Positions 11,501 through 26,500 of a stretch of 64,000 nt of DNA are shown here, in pieces (the stretch's first letter is position 1; every line of letters begins with the position of its first letter). The position numbers and the translations under genes were made by a program. The notes beneath the pieces were generated by a model that worked only from the letters and a program-made list of their open reading frames with translations, was not told where the DNA came from and did no database searches. The DNA is from Endomychus coccineus. Its lineage: Eukaryota > Arthropoda > Insecta > Coleoptera > Endomychidae. The DNA lies in contig OY294068.1 in assembly GCA_958510875.1 (NCBI GenBank), positions 174,933,411-174,997,410 of the forward strand, in the 5' to 3' direction.

Positions 11501-14500
11501 CAAAATAGGGTTGATTTTGAGCTTCTTGCTGGATTTCAGCTAGAATGAAGAAATTCTCAGCATTCTCACTCATTTTTTCTGTCGGTTTCCGAAATTTTTT
11601 CGGTCTTGTAGACAAATAAACAAACACATGTCATAGAAACGATTCTAAGACTTTCTAGTTTCCAGCTCAAAATCAATATTCTTGATCAAATTAAAGTAAT
11701 GACTGTAATCAAAACCAGAAATTTTCACCTGCTCTCCTAATTGACCGGTTTGGGTGCTGTTTCATATTTTTCCGGAAGAACCCGGACAAAACGAACTTGA
11801 GAAAAAAGTTGGAAATAAAAAAATTGTATTTCGATCATACATTCACCTGAATTTTTTCAGATTTTTTCTCTTCTTCCAACATTTCCCCTCTCCCACTTTT
11901 AAGAATTTTCGTGTTGCCATTCCTCGGAAAGATTCATATACACGAATCTTATTTTGGGCGATAAAAGTATTGTGAATTTATACATATTTGGTAAAGAGTT
12001 TGTGAATCATATTTGAATGAAGATACTGTTATTGTCTAGCCCCACGTTGGGCGCCAATTATTGTGTGTTTCTAAATTTATTGTGACTTTATATATGTTTG
12101 ATAAAGAGTTTATTAATTTAGCCCCACGTTGGGCGCCCATTATTATGTATTTCTAAATGTATTGTGAATTTATATATGCATATTAATTTAGCTCCACGTT
12201 TTGAGTGAAGCCTTGTATTGTGATTTTCAAAAGGCTTAAGCGTCGATTGTCATTTATGAATTTTAATAATTTTGTGAATTATATTTGAATCTCGGTTATT
12301 GTTTATTGTGTATCGTCACGTTGGTGAAGCCATTTATGATGATTTTGATATAGATTTATAATTGAGATTTTGATTATTCCGGCTAGCTATGTTATTCTAA
12401 TTTTTTATTATAAAATATGAAATTTACATCTAATTATGAGACTCTACTTTGATTATACAACGTGATTTACGTAGGCCGTGCATTAGAAGTTTTTCAACTT
12501 GCAGTTGGACTAGAAACTTGAAATTTGGTATGCTGTCATAATTGATCATGTGCATTCTACCTCAAATGTTTTTAGTCCTACAATTATACAGGGTATGCCA
12601 AAAGTCGGTACCAACTTTCTTATTTTAAATGGAAACCTAATGTTTTTTTGTCATGGTTCGATTGGCCTTCTGATTATGACTTTAGACAACCTAAGTTATG
12701 TTTACTTATCTATCACAGTTTTTGAGATATGTCCATTTTTCTGAAAAAAATTACGGCTGTAGTAGTTTACGAAAACACGTGTAGCCCGCAAACTGTTCAA
12801 AATTAGGAAACCAAATTTATGGAGCAGTTAGCTGGTAGTCCAGGCTAACACCTGATGTCCCATCGACGGTCCCATTTTGTACCATATGGGCGCAGGCGAT
12901 TTTTGAATGTCGCAATATAAAATTGTCAAAAACTCAATTTTTTCAAATGGCACCTACCATTTTTTTTTAACCATTCGAAAGAAAATTGAATTTTAGGATC
13001 AGTTATTCCAGCATTCCCTATACCCAAGTTCCACCTCTATCGAGTTATTCAATAAAAATCAAGAAATGCCTTATCCTGCCGAATGATTATGTGTGTATGC
13101 CATGGAAACAAAAGAAAATTGTAATAATTTAATCAAAAATATTGAACAATATTGACAGAACTCTAGCGTAAATGTTCAATATGACCACCATTGTTGTTCA
13201 AACATTCTATTATTCTACTTTCAATAGATTGCGTAGCACGTCTGATTTCGTTGGGATCGAGACTGTCAAAAGTCTGTATTATTCTAAGTCTCAACTCATC
13301 TATATTGTGAACTGGTGAAGAATAGACCAAATGTTTTACCCTACCCCAAATATAAAAATCTAAAGGGGTAAGATCTGGAGATCTTGCAGGCCAGAGAAAG
13401 GGTCCTCGATTTCCCCACCAACGGTGCTCGAACATGGATGTCAATGTGGTAAACACAGTTCGTGTATTGTGCGGTGGTGCCTCATCCATCTGGTACCATG
13501 AACGTGCAGCTCTAGCCAGTGGCAAATTGTCAAGAAATGTTTCTATTACGTTTCGAAGAATTTCTACATATCTGTCACCATTCAGATTTTCATCGTACAT
13601 AAAGTAGCGTACCTCTTGGTTCATTACCAAACAAAACACATTTATTCGAAATTGTACTTGATTTTCAACTTCGAACACCATATGTGGATTTTCAGAAGCC
13701 CATAAATGTCGATTGCGCCTATTGTAAACTCCCTGCTGACAAAACTTTGCCTCATCAGTCCAAATTATGTTGTCTAAGAATCCGGCGTGCTCTTGTATTT
13801 TGAGTAATAAGTCCTCGCAAAAGTTTACTCTACGGGGAAAGTCACCTGGGTGTAATTTTTGCAATCGTATAAATTTGAAAGGATGTAGCTTATGGCGGTG
13901 TAAAATGGTTTGTATTGCAGAGTATGAAAATCCCAATTCCAAAGACGCCGTTCGTATTGAGGCTTGAGGATATGCTTGAAAATATCCGAGAATGGTAATT
14001 TGATTATCGTCATTGCCAGTTAGTGGTTTGACTCTCGTAACGGGTCTAGCCACCTTCCCAAAATGTATAAAATTAGTTTTCAATCGTGAGAACTTGCTCC
14101 GTGTCATCCTCGGTAAGTTTGGATATTTCAAATTAAACTCTCGGACAGTTCGCTGCACAATTTTTTGACACATGCCGTGGATAACAAACAAGTCAAACAC
14201 AACTTCGATTGTATAATTTTCCATATTCCAATCAATTTCATTTAAGAATTAGCACGACTCGTTTTTACTTTGACAGAATAGCACCTTCTTGTTTACAGTT
14301 GTTTTTTGTTTTCATGGCATACTTGAATACACACAAAAGCATTCGGCAGGATAAGGTATTTCTTGATTTTTATTGAATAACTCGATAGAGGTGGAACTTG
14401 GGTATAGGGAATGCTGAAATAACTCATCCTAAAATTCAATTTTCTCTCGAATGGTTAAAAAAAAATGGTAGGTGCCATTTGAAAAAATTGAGTTTTTGAC

Positions 14501-17500
14501 AATTTTATATTGCGACATTCAAAAATCGCCTGCGCCCATATGGTACAAAATGGGACCGTCGATGGGACATCAGGTGTTAGCCTGGACTACCAGCTAACTG
14601 CTCCATAAATTTGGTTTCCTAATTTTGAACAGTTTGCGGGCTACACGTGTTTTCGTAAACTACTACAGCCGTAATTTTTTTCAGAAAAATGGACATATCT
14701 CAAAAACTGTGATAGATAAGTAAACATAACTTAGGTTGTCTAAAGTCATAATCAGAAGTACCCTGCTATGTAATTATCCTTTTTACACACTTACCTTTGT
14801 TAGCCTTCAATATAGATGCATCTATTTTTTAAATGAATGATCGCAATGTACAAAATAATAATAAAAACGTTCCAAACACAAGAATATTTATAGACTTTTT
14901 AAATTTGATTCCGATAGAAAACAAACAACAATAATTTAAATGGGCTAATTTACAAAGACTCCAAGCTTGTATGTTGTTAAACTCTTATATGCTATATGAG
15001 ATTTAAATTAAAATAAAAAAAAAGAAAAGGTATATCTTGTTCGATGAATTTATAATTACTTTGATGATTCTAACTTATTAAACTGGTGATAACAACTTCT
15101 AAAATTTCTATATTACAATTTTACGCTTATTGAAAATCCCAAAATGTTGAACTAACTACGTTCTTTCATCCACTGATAATATCAAACCTCCATTTTCTCC
15201 AAAATACACTATCTTCAAATTATGAAATCTACCTATGATATATTTGAAACTACCCACGGCTTATTCCTTTTCACTGAAACCTTGGATTAACTCTCTTAAT
15301 TACTGTTTCCTTTCTGGTTGTGATAATAACTTGCTAAGAAAGATGTTCCCTAGTGACGCTTATTTCAATGTCACTAGTTTCGAAATTCCACTGGATTATA
15401 CACTTGATTGATACTAGATTATTATTACACACTTGTTACTAAAAGAAAATGAAGTGCTTTCATATGATTTACATAAAAGGTCATTAACCTGTACTGAACA
15501 ACAATGGCGTCTGCCTTGAAACTAATGCGCTTTGTTAGGTTTGATGATTGACTCAACTAACGTGGATTCTACGCTGGATGTTGATGAAATCCCCTTGAAA
15601 TTCAATCTATTAGCTATTTCAATCAAACAACATAAAGGAGAAATGCCTTTGCGAACTCAGAAATATGGAATATCAGTTTTTCATTTTAGTTAACTCTGAT
15701 GATGCCAACTTAGTGGAATTTTTTTATATATCCGCTGCACCAACTCCATGTTAGTCTTTATCACCTTGTATTTGAATTTCCTCAGATTGAAACAAGATTG
15801 TAAAGCTCTTTTGTCTAACTTTCAGGGCGCCATGTTTGATGTGCGGTTAATAGCTGGTTCCCATGGGTACCTATTAGTATGCCCCCACTTGGACTCCACC
15901 TGTCCGACGTGTGGCCAATTTTCGATGCTGGAGAATACCGTGCAGGAGCTGACGAGGCATCTTCAGGAGCTTTCCGAAAGGGTATATGGACTACCATGTA
16001 ACGTCATTATGCGTTCTCTACACTGTTTTGATTGTATATAATTCTGTGTTTTGCAGTTGTTAGCAGCTGAAGGGCGCATCAGTAAGGTGGAAGAATGTGA
16101 TTGTCCCAAATCGTGCCATATCAACGGAACGGCTCACGCGGATGGCGCTACGTGGCAAAACGACTGTGATTTGTGTTCTTGTGTGGTTAGTAGATTTACT
16201 AAAACGGAATCAACGTATTTTCTAAATTTACCCTTCAAAATCGAATGATCTAACGGTTCGACCATTCGAATTGAATCAAATCGCTATTCAATACTGTCAG
16301 GAAGTTTCTTAATTTCACGGACCTGGAACTACCTGAGATTTCTAAGTCAAAATAAATTCATTCAACCTAACTAATCAATAGGCAAAGGATTACAGTTCGG
16401 AACGATTCATGTTAATTATTTTTGATATGGTCTATCATTCCACTGCCTAACAATGTGACAGAAACCTACTGTATTTTTTTATCAATTTGATGTAGTGTTC
16501 AAAAGGAGTTATTAAAATGAATCCCATTTTTTTGCTCGATAATGACTCTATGTAGCAAAACATAAGTAGGGACAAAAAAAGATGGTTCTAGATGTGGGAA
16601 TTTTTTTTTCAAAAGTAGTCGATCCATAAAAACGTTCTAACAGAATATTCCAGCAGGGATTGCTGATTGAACATCCTGTAGATGACAGGTACCAATAAGT
16701 ACCTAAAAACGGCATTTGATTAGTGGGGTCCGCACACCAAATTTCAAATTTTAAAGTTTCTCCGTTTTTAAGACAAATTGCTCAAACTTTTCAATTCACT
16801 CATGGGAATAACTCCGGAGGGCCCGAATTAAAAAAAATTCATATGGAAGACCCCTTGAAATTACTTTTTGAACTCTCTTTTTGATGAAACCTACATTATT
16901 CTGAAACATCCTGTATATATTCATATTTGTAATACTTATCTCTATCGAGATTGTTACATTGGGTTATTAGTGACATACAAGTGAATTAGTGAAAAAATGT
17001 TGTCGATGCAATCAATACATGTGATTTGAATTGTTGGGATTATGAGAGGCGCCTTTTGCGCCATAAGTATTACTTATTTATATTTTAAACATCTTAGAAT
17101 ATATATTAAATTTCATAAATTGGTATTACCCAAGTGTGCGTTCATGTTATACAATTGTAAAAGAAGTTTATGAAATCTCACAATCCAAATTTTAGATATT
17201 TACTACATGTTTCAAGGTCAATCACTTACACCTCATTTAGCGTTAAATTATAATCCTATTATGCAGCAATAACTTAAAACAATAATGTCTTCAATTTAAA
17301 CTTTCACATTTCTAACGGTTTATCATTTTCACAGATCTCTACAAAAATTTTCAAGTTTCATTAGCTAATTTTCTTACCTTACCAATAGATGACCCTACTT
17401 ACCATAAAATTTTAAAATTCATTCATAATAGGATTAAATCAAAGTAAGGTATACATTTTTCACCAACTATTTTATTATTTCTTTATGCTTATCTATATTC

Positions 17501-20500
17501 ACAATCAATCACGTAGCTTATATAACGTTAACAAAATGAATTCTTGTACTGTGTTGAACCTCACAAAGGAAACATGCTACATTGAAGCTTGAAGAAATAT
17601 TTTATCAATAGACACATGATTTTTAATGTTTTTAATGTAATAACTACCTTATAAATAAATGTAAGTACTCTAAGAAATTTTTTAAAACAATTTAACAACT
17701 TCAATTAGATGCTCCAATATTTATTTCTTCCTTATAAATAAATGTAAGTACTCTAAGAAATTTTTTAAAACAATTTAACAACTTCAATTAGATGCTCCAA
17801 TATTTATTTCTTCAATGTAATATTTTATAGATCATATTTTACTATTTTAAATTATATACTTACAATTTTAATATTTATTTATCACAATTCAATTAATACA
17901 ATCATATATACACAATTTTAAATATCATACAAGTATATATTATAAAAATTTTATAATATACTTTTCTTTCAGCCTTTTCTTATAATACTTGAAAATGAGG
18001 TGTAAGTGATTGACCTCGAAACATGTAGTAAATATCTAAAATTTGGATTGTGAGATTTCATAAACTTCTTTTACAATTGTATATTAAATTTCACAATATA
18101 TATTGAATAACTTTCTATACATATTGAACATGTTTCATATATACGAATTGTAGAATGTAAATATATAGAAGTTGTGATAAATATGTATAAAACTTTAACT
18201 TCGTATATTCGCCACTAGAGGCGCTCAGGCTAATATATTAGTCTGAGGAACTATCAATCCGGTTTGGCTACACCGATGATGTAACGTGATGTAAACAACG
18301 TGATACCTTTTGGCATAGCATATGTCATATTTCATTCTGAGAAGTTCAAGTTGTGAACAACTGGAATATTCAATGAAAGAAGAAATTACTGTATCCAGCT
18401 TTGAGGAAAACCAACACAAAACCGGTGGATTTCAAATTAATAATCTATACCAAATCAAAACCAATCACCGTTGTGTATGTATGTTACACCATTGCCAAAC
18501 CGGATTGATAATTCCTCAGACTAATTTACTAGCCTGAGCGCCACCAGTGACGAATATACGAAGTTAATGTTTTATACATATTTGTCACAACTTCTATATA
18601 TTTACATTCTACAATCCATATATATAAAACATATTCAATATATATAGAAGGTTATTCAATATATATTGTGAAATTTAATATTTATTCCAAGATGTTCAAA
18701 ATATAAATAAGTAATAATTATGGCGCAAACGGATTAGCTCGGTTGATTTAATTCATATTGGCCGCTTTAAAATCTGGTAGATTTCCAATGAAAATATAAA
18801 ACATTCAGAATTTGTTTGTTCTTTTTCAAATAAACAGAAAATACAAATTTTTCGACAGTTGTTTCGGACGTATCTGCCATTGAACTATGAGTTTATACTT
18901 TCTTCACTTTAGACGCTCATTTAGTTAGGTTTCTTCTCTGCAATACGTTCGGGTCGAGGCAATGAAGGCGATGCAATAATTGAAAAACCTGAATTATTCT
19001 CCGAACTATAGATATGGCGCGATATTCGTTCATGATGAGTTTCCAGCAGGATATTATTGATAACATAATTGTACTTTGTAAACATTCGCTTGTAATTCGA
19101 TTCTAAACACGAGTATTTTGATTTATTTAACAGCATGGAGAGGTGAAGTGCCGCCCTGTGGAGTGTCCCCAACTTCGCTGCAAGAATCCTGTTAATACGA
19201 GTGGAGAATGCTGTCAGCGATGTCTCAGTGAGTAGAAGTCACTAACGCCAGTTCCTGTTTTTCATTTGAAACAAAATTGGTTTCTCGTTTTATCCAGGAA
19301 TAATTATAAATATGTTGAGCAAAGTTATTTGTTCTTGAAATCGATTTCGTGTTTCTGTTCGTTTCGGCGACGTTCGCATTTTAAACAAAATTGGTGCGAT
19401 AAGGACGCTTTGCATTAATACAATTAGTTCTAAATAATCAGATTATTGAAATAATAAGTCTTCTGATGATGGTCGTGAGACCGAAACGTACGTAAAGACT
19501 AAAATATAGAAGATAAGTGTTAATGTGACCTATTTCCCGAAAATTTATGTATAATGAAATTTGGAATAAAATTGGAAAATTCGCACTTACTCATGATTTA
19601 TATTGATATAAAAACATAATAATAATTTTCTTTTCTATCAATATCTCACCAAACATTCGAGCAATGAGCTATCAGATACTCAATAATGAATAAATCATCA
19701 CGTCCGAACCTTGTACAAACACCAATATATTGAAGATTAACAATAATTATTATTCGAATAGTACTTTTGAAAGTTGATATGCTTCACATTCCACCGAGTC
19801 GAGTTTGCCGTCTGAGTAACATTTTTATTCTTTCCAGGGCATTGCTTATTTTATGATGTTTTTTACGACCATGGAGAATTAGTTAATATAAAAAAATGTG
19901 TAGAATGTGAGTGTCAAGATGGAAGCATGGAATGCAGTAGAGTGAATCCAGATACCATGTGTCCGAAATTAACCTGTCCCCCAGAGGAACAATTCAGTGT
20001 AGCAGATAACTGCTGCAAGTTTTGCCCCGGTGAGAATTTCATATTTATTCTAGAACAGTTGCTTTTTAATTATCCTCGAATGGAGGCAGAAAAAAAATCA
20101 TTATATAGCGATGAACTAGATTATAATTTATTGAAAATGCTGCAAAATTTCGGCTTGTAAAAGCAAAGGTCTTACTTAACCTTACCAGCACCAACTTTAC
20201 AGGTGTTTATTCATAAATTTACTCCACATTCACTTTCAAATATTCACTAAAGACAAAGCTATGATAAAATGTACCTATTTTCTGGATTTCGTTTCGAAAA
20301 TTCAATTCTTATTCATTCCACTGATGACAAATAAGGTATTGGCCATATTGAAACAAACTGTTATAATTCTAATAATTGGAATCCAGAGGCGTTTAGAGGT
20401 GACGTTTTTGTAGATTGCATTTTAACCAAACAATAATTGTATCCACGGAAAATATTTTTCCTCTGATTTAATCGGATAGTTTACTCATGGTTCGAAATTC

Positions 20501-23500
20501 CAAAGAAGGGATATTACCTTTCTGCTAATACTAAAGCTGGTTAATCCAGATGACTGAGTCCTATTAAGACTCCAGTTGCCAATCTAACTTAATGGTCTTC
20601 TCAGTTATAGTATTGAGCTAGAAGGTTCGTAGAATTTTTTGTACATCATAACTTCGTTATACCTCGATGTTATCGTGTAAAGTGGTTTTGTTTCATCCTC
20701 GGTCGTATAGTGGACAAAGACTCAACAGGCTGGGGCGATCCGAAGGCTAAGGAGCATTCAAAGGCATAGCCCAACAGCCTCTTTAGAAGTCTTGCTGAAC
20801 ATACCGCCACTTCACATTAACATACAAGAGTTGGAAACCGACCCCTTAATGGGGATGCCATCGGATGAGATACTTCCCAAGTATAGTTTCGAGAAAAACT
20901 TTGAAACAGTCATAATAGGCAGAGAGGCATGGAAGAGAAGATCTGAGATCTGAGATGGCTTGTCACACAGAGGGCTCAAAACCCGAAGAAGGTGCAGGAG
21001 CAGGAATATATAGCCAAGTCAAAGACAAGAATCTCAGTGAGTTTGAGCAAGCACGTGACGGTATTCCAGGCACAAGTTGCTGCAATACATCACTGTGCCG
21101 AAGATCTATTAAGGCAAGAGTTTCAGGGAAAAACCATCACCATATAAGCATTCAGTTCCTTACAGGTCAATTCCAAACTTGTCTGGGACTGCTTAGAAAC
21201 CCTACAAAAGCTGGGCAGTCAAAACAGACCGTCTTTAGCCAGGGTACCAGGCCACACAGGCTACAAAGGCAACGAAGAGGATGATTCACTGGTCCGAGAA
21301 GGAGCACGTAGTGCCCTAGTTGGTCCAGAATTCTTTCGTGGTACAGGGAAATCATATAACAGTACTTAATTGAAAAACCAATATCGAGAATGGTGGAACA
21401 AAGCGCCCGGAATCAGACAGGCCAAAGAGTTCATTAAAGAACCATCGCCAAAATTTTACTCACTAAGATCAACTAGAATCATGGTTGGGCCCCTGACAGG
21501 TCATTGTAGACTCAACAAACACATCAGCAACTTCGGACTGGCAGATACAATCCTATGCAGGCGAAAGCCTAATAAGGTTCTCAACGACAGGACCCTCCCA
21601 TTATATGAAAAACCTGAGGTCTGGCCTATGAAGTCTATTAATAAAGACGGGTGTAGACAGGAAACTCTAACATAACAAAAGGGCATACACAATAGATCTG
21701 CAAAGGTCGTGTGGGTGAGGCTCCTAGTCCATAAGCCCCATACAAATCTAATATATTCTTCATCCACGCATGAAACCTCTTACACATTTTTTTATGCTTT
21801 CATCGTTTACTGATTTCGATTTAGGTACCAATGAGCCATTGCTACTATAATAAGGTTTGTGAAGACTTCCCCAAACCAATTTGGATAAGCTTGCCTTGAT
21901 AGCGAGACACTCCCCGAAACCACTTCAGATAAGCTTGTCTTAATAACAGTTTAACAGGCTATCTGTGAGGGATAATATGGATGTTCCTTTTGTTTTTCTC
22001 AAAGCTTGGCCTCTGAAAATCTAAGTGTATGTCTTTTGGATCTCCAAGTTATTAGGGATATGAGTTTCAATAAGTTTCATAATTTTGTTCATCTACTTCC
22101 TATGATTTTTATTTCTGTCTGTAACTAATATGAATAACAGCTTATAACGAATGTATTATTGATAAGATCTTTGCTGCCGCTTAACTAACAGCTGCTAACA
22201 ATTGTGCTTGTTATTTTATTTCTAACAGGTGTTGACTATTGTGCGAAAGGGCATGATTGCCACGGTAACGCGACCTGCCGAAATCTACAAACCACATATG
22301 TTTGCCAATGTGACCAAGGCTTTCAAGGAGACGGGCGAAAGTGTACTGGTATGATGTCTTCATTTCAGTTTTGTGTGTTTTAATAGAGGAAACTTTTTGT
22401 TAAATATTGATGATGTATGAGATAGTAACAAACTTATTTATTTCTAATAACTTCTAACTATTTGCTATTGCCTATACTGTATCGCATTCACAATTATTCA
22501 AGTCTGCTTCTAGGAAAATATGCAAATGCTTGACGTTTCATATAGGATATAATAGGGATCAGAATTTCAATATCACTTGTGCTCTTAAGTCAATAATACT
22601 ACAAATTTTTGTCAACTTTTCCCAGATATTTTAACCAACGTTTATTCTCATGTTAAAACGGGATAAAAACAGTTCCGTGCATCGATGAAGGAGCTTGTGG
22701 TACATTAAAGAATCTGACAAAATATGTGTTCTGGCACAGACTGAAATTTACTAAATCGTTAATACAAATAGCTACTAACATATTAATGTAGAAGATACAA
22801 CCAGAGACGTAGGAAGTACGGGTCAGAGGCTTTATATCTTGTCCTTCAAGGAGGAGCTTGAATGTTTGACTTCAAAGCTGACATGCTTCTAATGGTTAGA
22901 GATGTATCCGGTGACATCCTAGATTCCTCCGAATGAGAACACATTTATGCCGAAATTGTTTTGCCTCCATGAAAAGAAGGCTATCGTTTACTAGCTTTAT
23001 GACCGACGCGGTGGTGTAAGAGTTAAATATCTTCGAAGATACGAAGAAAACTATATGCGCGTCAAGAAAAATCTTCAGGAAATCTTGGAACAGTAATACA
23101 CTAAGTTATGGGAGAAATTCAACATTTAGAGGTTACTTTCAAAAGATGAGCAAGTTTGAGACAGTGTTCTTTACTAGCAGTTATTTTATTTGAACCAGCT
23201 GACATTTTTGGCCCAGGCTCTACAAGGAGAGAATTTCACGGCTAGTGTTGCTAAGCCAGCAACTGGGCGCACTTCGTGCCCACAGAATGACTTATAGGCT
23301 TATCTTGGAGTGCAGGGAATTAGCCAGAAGGAACAAACTCCAGTTAGTGTGGGTACCTGCCCCGATTCCACGATCGGAATTTCAACGACCACCGGGCTTC
23401 ACGCCCTCAAGGAGCTACTGGTAGACAGTGTGCTCCCGGTCTGGCGTGTTTCCCCCGGCATGAGGCAAGCGAAGCTCCACATTAGGGAGTTCTCGCCTAA

Positions 23501-26500
23501 ACTTTCTAAAACCCTACTCTCTATGAGCAGGAGAGGCCCAAAACTGGTGATAGGACTCGTCACAGGACACTGCCACCTGAATAAACATCTACACCACTTG
23601 TTAAAGACCCAGCTTATAGTAGATGTGGAGAGACGGACGAAACTGCCTCTCACATCCTAGCAGAATGTCCAGCACTGGCTTCTCAGGCACAACACCTCGG
23701 CTGCACACATATGCCGCTTGAAGCCATAAGAGATATTAGTCCATGCAAAATCTTAACCCTCCGCACTGCCTTAGGACTGCTGGACTGATTCTTGTATCAA
23801 GGAGCGCACAATGAACACAATCAAGCAGTCTAGGTGCTCCGAACTTGTACGCCCCCATTTTGATTGATGGATTGATGAGTGACGAGCCACATTTTTATCT
23901 CAACGGCGAGGTAAATAAGGAAAATTGCCGTTATTGGTATCAAGAGAATCCTCGCGAAATTCATCAGCGACCTTTACATTGCCCAAAAAAAGTAACTGTA
24001 TGGTGTGTCATTTCATGGTCTAAAATAATTGAAGAAGAAATAAGACATTATTGGTTTCAGCAAGACGGGGCAACAAATCATAATGCGAGAATAAGCATGG
24101 ACATTTTAAGACATTCCTTTCCAAAAAGACTCATTTCAAGAAATGGTACGATTCCTTGGCCAGCAAGATCCCCAGATCTTGTAGCTCCGATTTATTTTCT
24201 TTGGGCTATTTAAAGCTTGATGCGAAATAAACCTAGAAATTTAAGAGATTTGAAATTAAACATTAGAAATGAAATCAATGCTATCCCACGTCACGTTCTT
24301 CAAAATTTGCTAATCAATTAGAAGAATGCATTGAGAACAATGGGGATCATTTATGAGGCACTATATTTAAATCATAAAAAGAACCATATTCCTAGTTTGG
24401 AAATAAGTATTAATTCTTTTTATTATTCAAGTTAATAAATTTTTATAACCTGTTTAAATTGCCGATATATATATGTTTCTCAAGATTAATTCATTTAATT
24501 ATTTGGCTATATATTAAATTTCAATTCTTTGTAGATATTGACGAGTGCCAACAAGAAGGAGGACTTGATGGCCATCACTGTCACCAAAATACAAAGTGTG
24601 TCAACACACCCGGTTCCTATATATGTGAATGTTTACCAGGATTCAGGAGGATAGATAAATTCAACTGTGTTGAATTAGACGAATGCAGTACAGGAGAGCA
24701 TAATTGTGATGTAAATGCTCAATGCATAAATACTCATGGGAGTTACAATTGCAGGTGTAAACCAGGATATAGTGGTGATGGATTTAGTTGCGAACGTAAG
24801 TCAGAAGGTGTTCCATTCTATCTTGCTAACTTTCAAACCCTTAGAAATATATAGTATAATGATCGACATGGGAGTTTCCTTATACGAAATTCCTGGTTTT
24901 CTGTGGATTCCAATAGCTGGAAAATGTACAAAATTTAATTTTCTAAGTCGCTCAGTAGAATTAAGTTTGATAAATGAAAAGCCCAATGTATAGTGTTTAC
25001 CGCATTCTCCAATCAAATTCAAATTTCCATAGTCTACTCCTTAGCCCTTGAGTGATTTACTTCTCCATAAAAAGGCGCATGAGAGTTGCTTTATTATGAC
25101 TACCAATAAGTTGTCTATGGAATTTAATGTCTCAAGTAATCTTTTAATAGTACCATCGATTTTAATCATATCACAGACCGCAGCAGCGGAAGCTTAAAGA
25201 AAACAGATCATTTCGAGGCTATAGAAGCGAAAACTCAAAAGAACTAATTGGGGACTCTCATTCGTTATACTGCAAGAAAATCTGAGTTTATATACCAAAT
25301 TCCAGCTTTGGATTACTCTATATCTGAACCAAATTTAAGCAGAGCCTGTTTAACATATCCATTGAATACCTTAAGGGCTACTTTAACATTTTGATATGCC
25401 AAATTTATAGGATAGAGTGCTTTCAAATTCAAAGGATATTCAAATTTTAACAATTTATCATGCAATTTATCATGTTCTAGTTCATAGATGTTTAAAAGCA
25501 TAAAATGAGGCAATGTTCTCATCTCCCAAGTCAAAGTTGGGATACTCCATAATTTGAGTGGGTCTTGAATTTAGCCGAGTAGATAAAATAATAATGATAT
25601 TATCAACTGGATGCTTCTCAACTTGCTCATGGCTTTGCTATTGAGGGCATTATTGTCACTTAAAATACAAAATATTCTGTATCCAATTAGTTCTAATTTC
25701 AAAATAATTGACAAAATGTACACTTACTGCTGTACCACTACGAGAATCTTGTTGTTATTTCTGTTACCATGAAATCTTTCACAGGGACACCCGATATCCA
25801 TTATTCAAACACTCTTATACACGTTTATTTACAGGTAAAATACGTTCCAATCACACGAGAACAATTTAGGAACAGGGGCAACATATACAAGAAAAAGATA
25901 AATCGTTGTTGAGTTGTAATATTTATCACCTGTTCCAGTCAATACCGGCTACCCGCCCTTAAGACTAAGCTATAATGCCGTAAGCCTCTTTGTGCTCGGC
26001 GGATATGCCTTCTACTATGGAGGGTATTGGTACATGCCGCCTGAGACCATAAGAGACATCATTCAATCAATCAAACAAAATGGGGGCGGACAAGTCCAGA
26101 GCATTTAGACCTCTTGATTGGGTTCATTGTGCGCCCCTTGGTACAAGAATCAGTTCAGCAGGCCTAAGGCAGTGCCGAAGGCTAAGATTTTGCGTCGACT
26201 GATATCTCTTATGGCTTCAAGCGACATATATGAGCTGCCGAGGGGTTGTAGCCTGAGAGAAGCCAGTGCTGAACATTCTACTAGGATGTGAGAGGCAGTT
26301 TCGTCCGCCTCTCCACATCTACTACAAGCTGGGTCTTCAACAATGCCCATTGTGTGTAGATGTTTATTCACATGACAGTGTCCTGTGGGGACTCCTGTCA
26401 CTAGTTTCAGGCTTCTGCTCATAAAGAGTAAGGTTTTAGAGAGTTTAGGCGAGAACTCCCTAATTTGGAGCTCCGCCTGCCTCATCCGGGGGCACCACGC

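Larger units (their letters stand above)
12589..14765 (-). mobile_element. Tc1/mariner-superfamily DD41D transposon with ~450-530-bp TIRs
   Basis: The left end is TA-CAGGGTATGCC at 12587. The right end is truncated inside its TIR: inverted identity runs to 14758, then only TACCCTG remains, so about 75 bp of the right tip are lost. It encodes one transposase on the minus strand with an unbroken frame. Its ends do not match those of the 5373-7658 element, so it is a separate family within the superfamily. Confidence 0.88.

Noticed and set aside
15695..15725. CTGATGATGCCA...TGG, possible hammerhead
   Set aside because: GAAAC is absent and no helix I pairing is visible; at best a decayed remnant.
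18225..18537. Overlapping frames on both strands with similar proteins
   Set aside because: They are the two arms of a palindromic repeat read in opposite directions, not genes.
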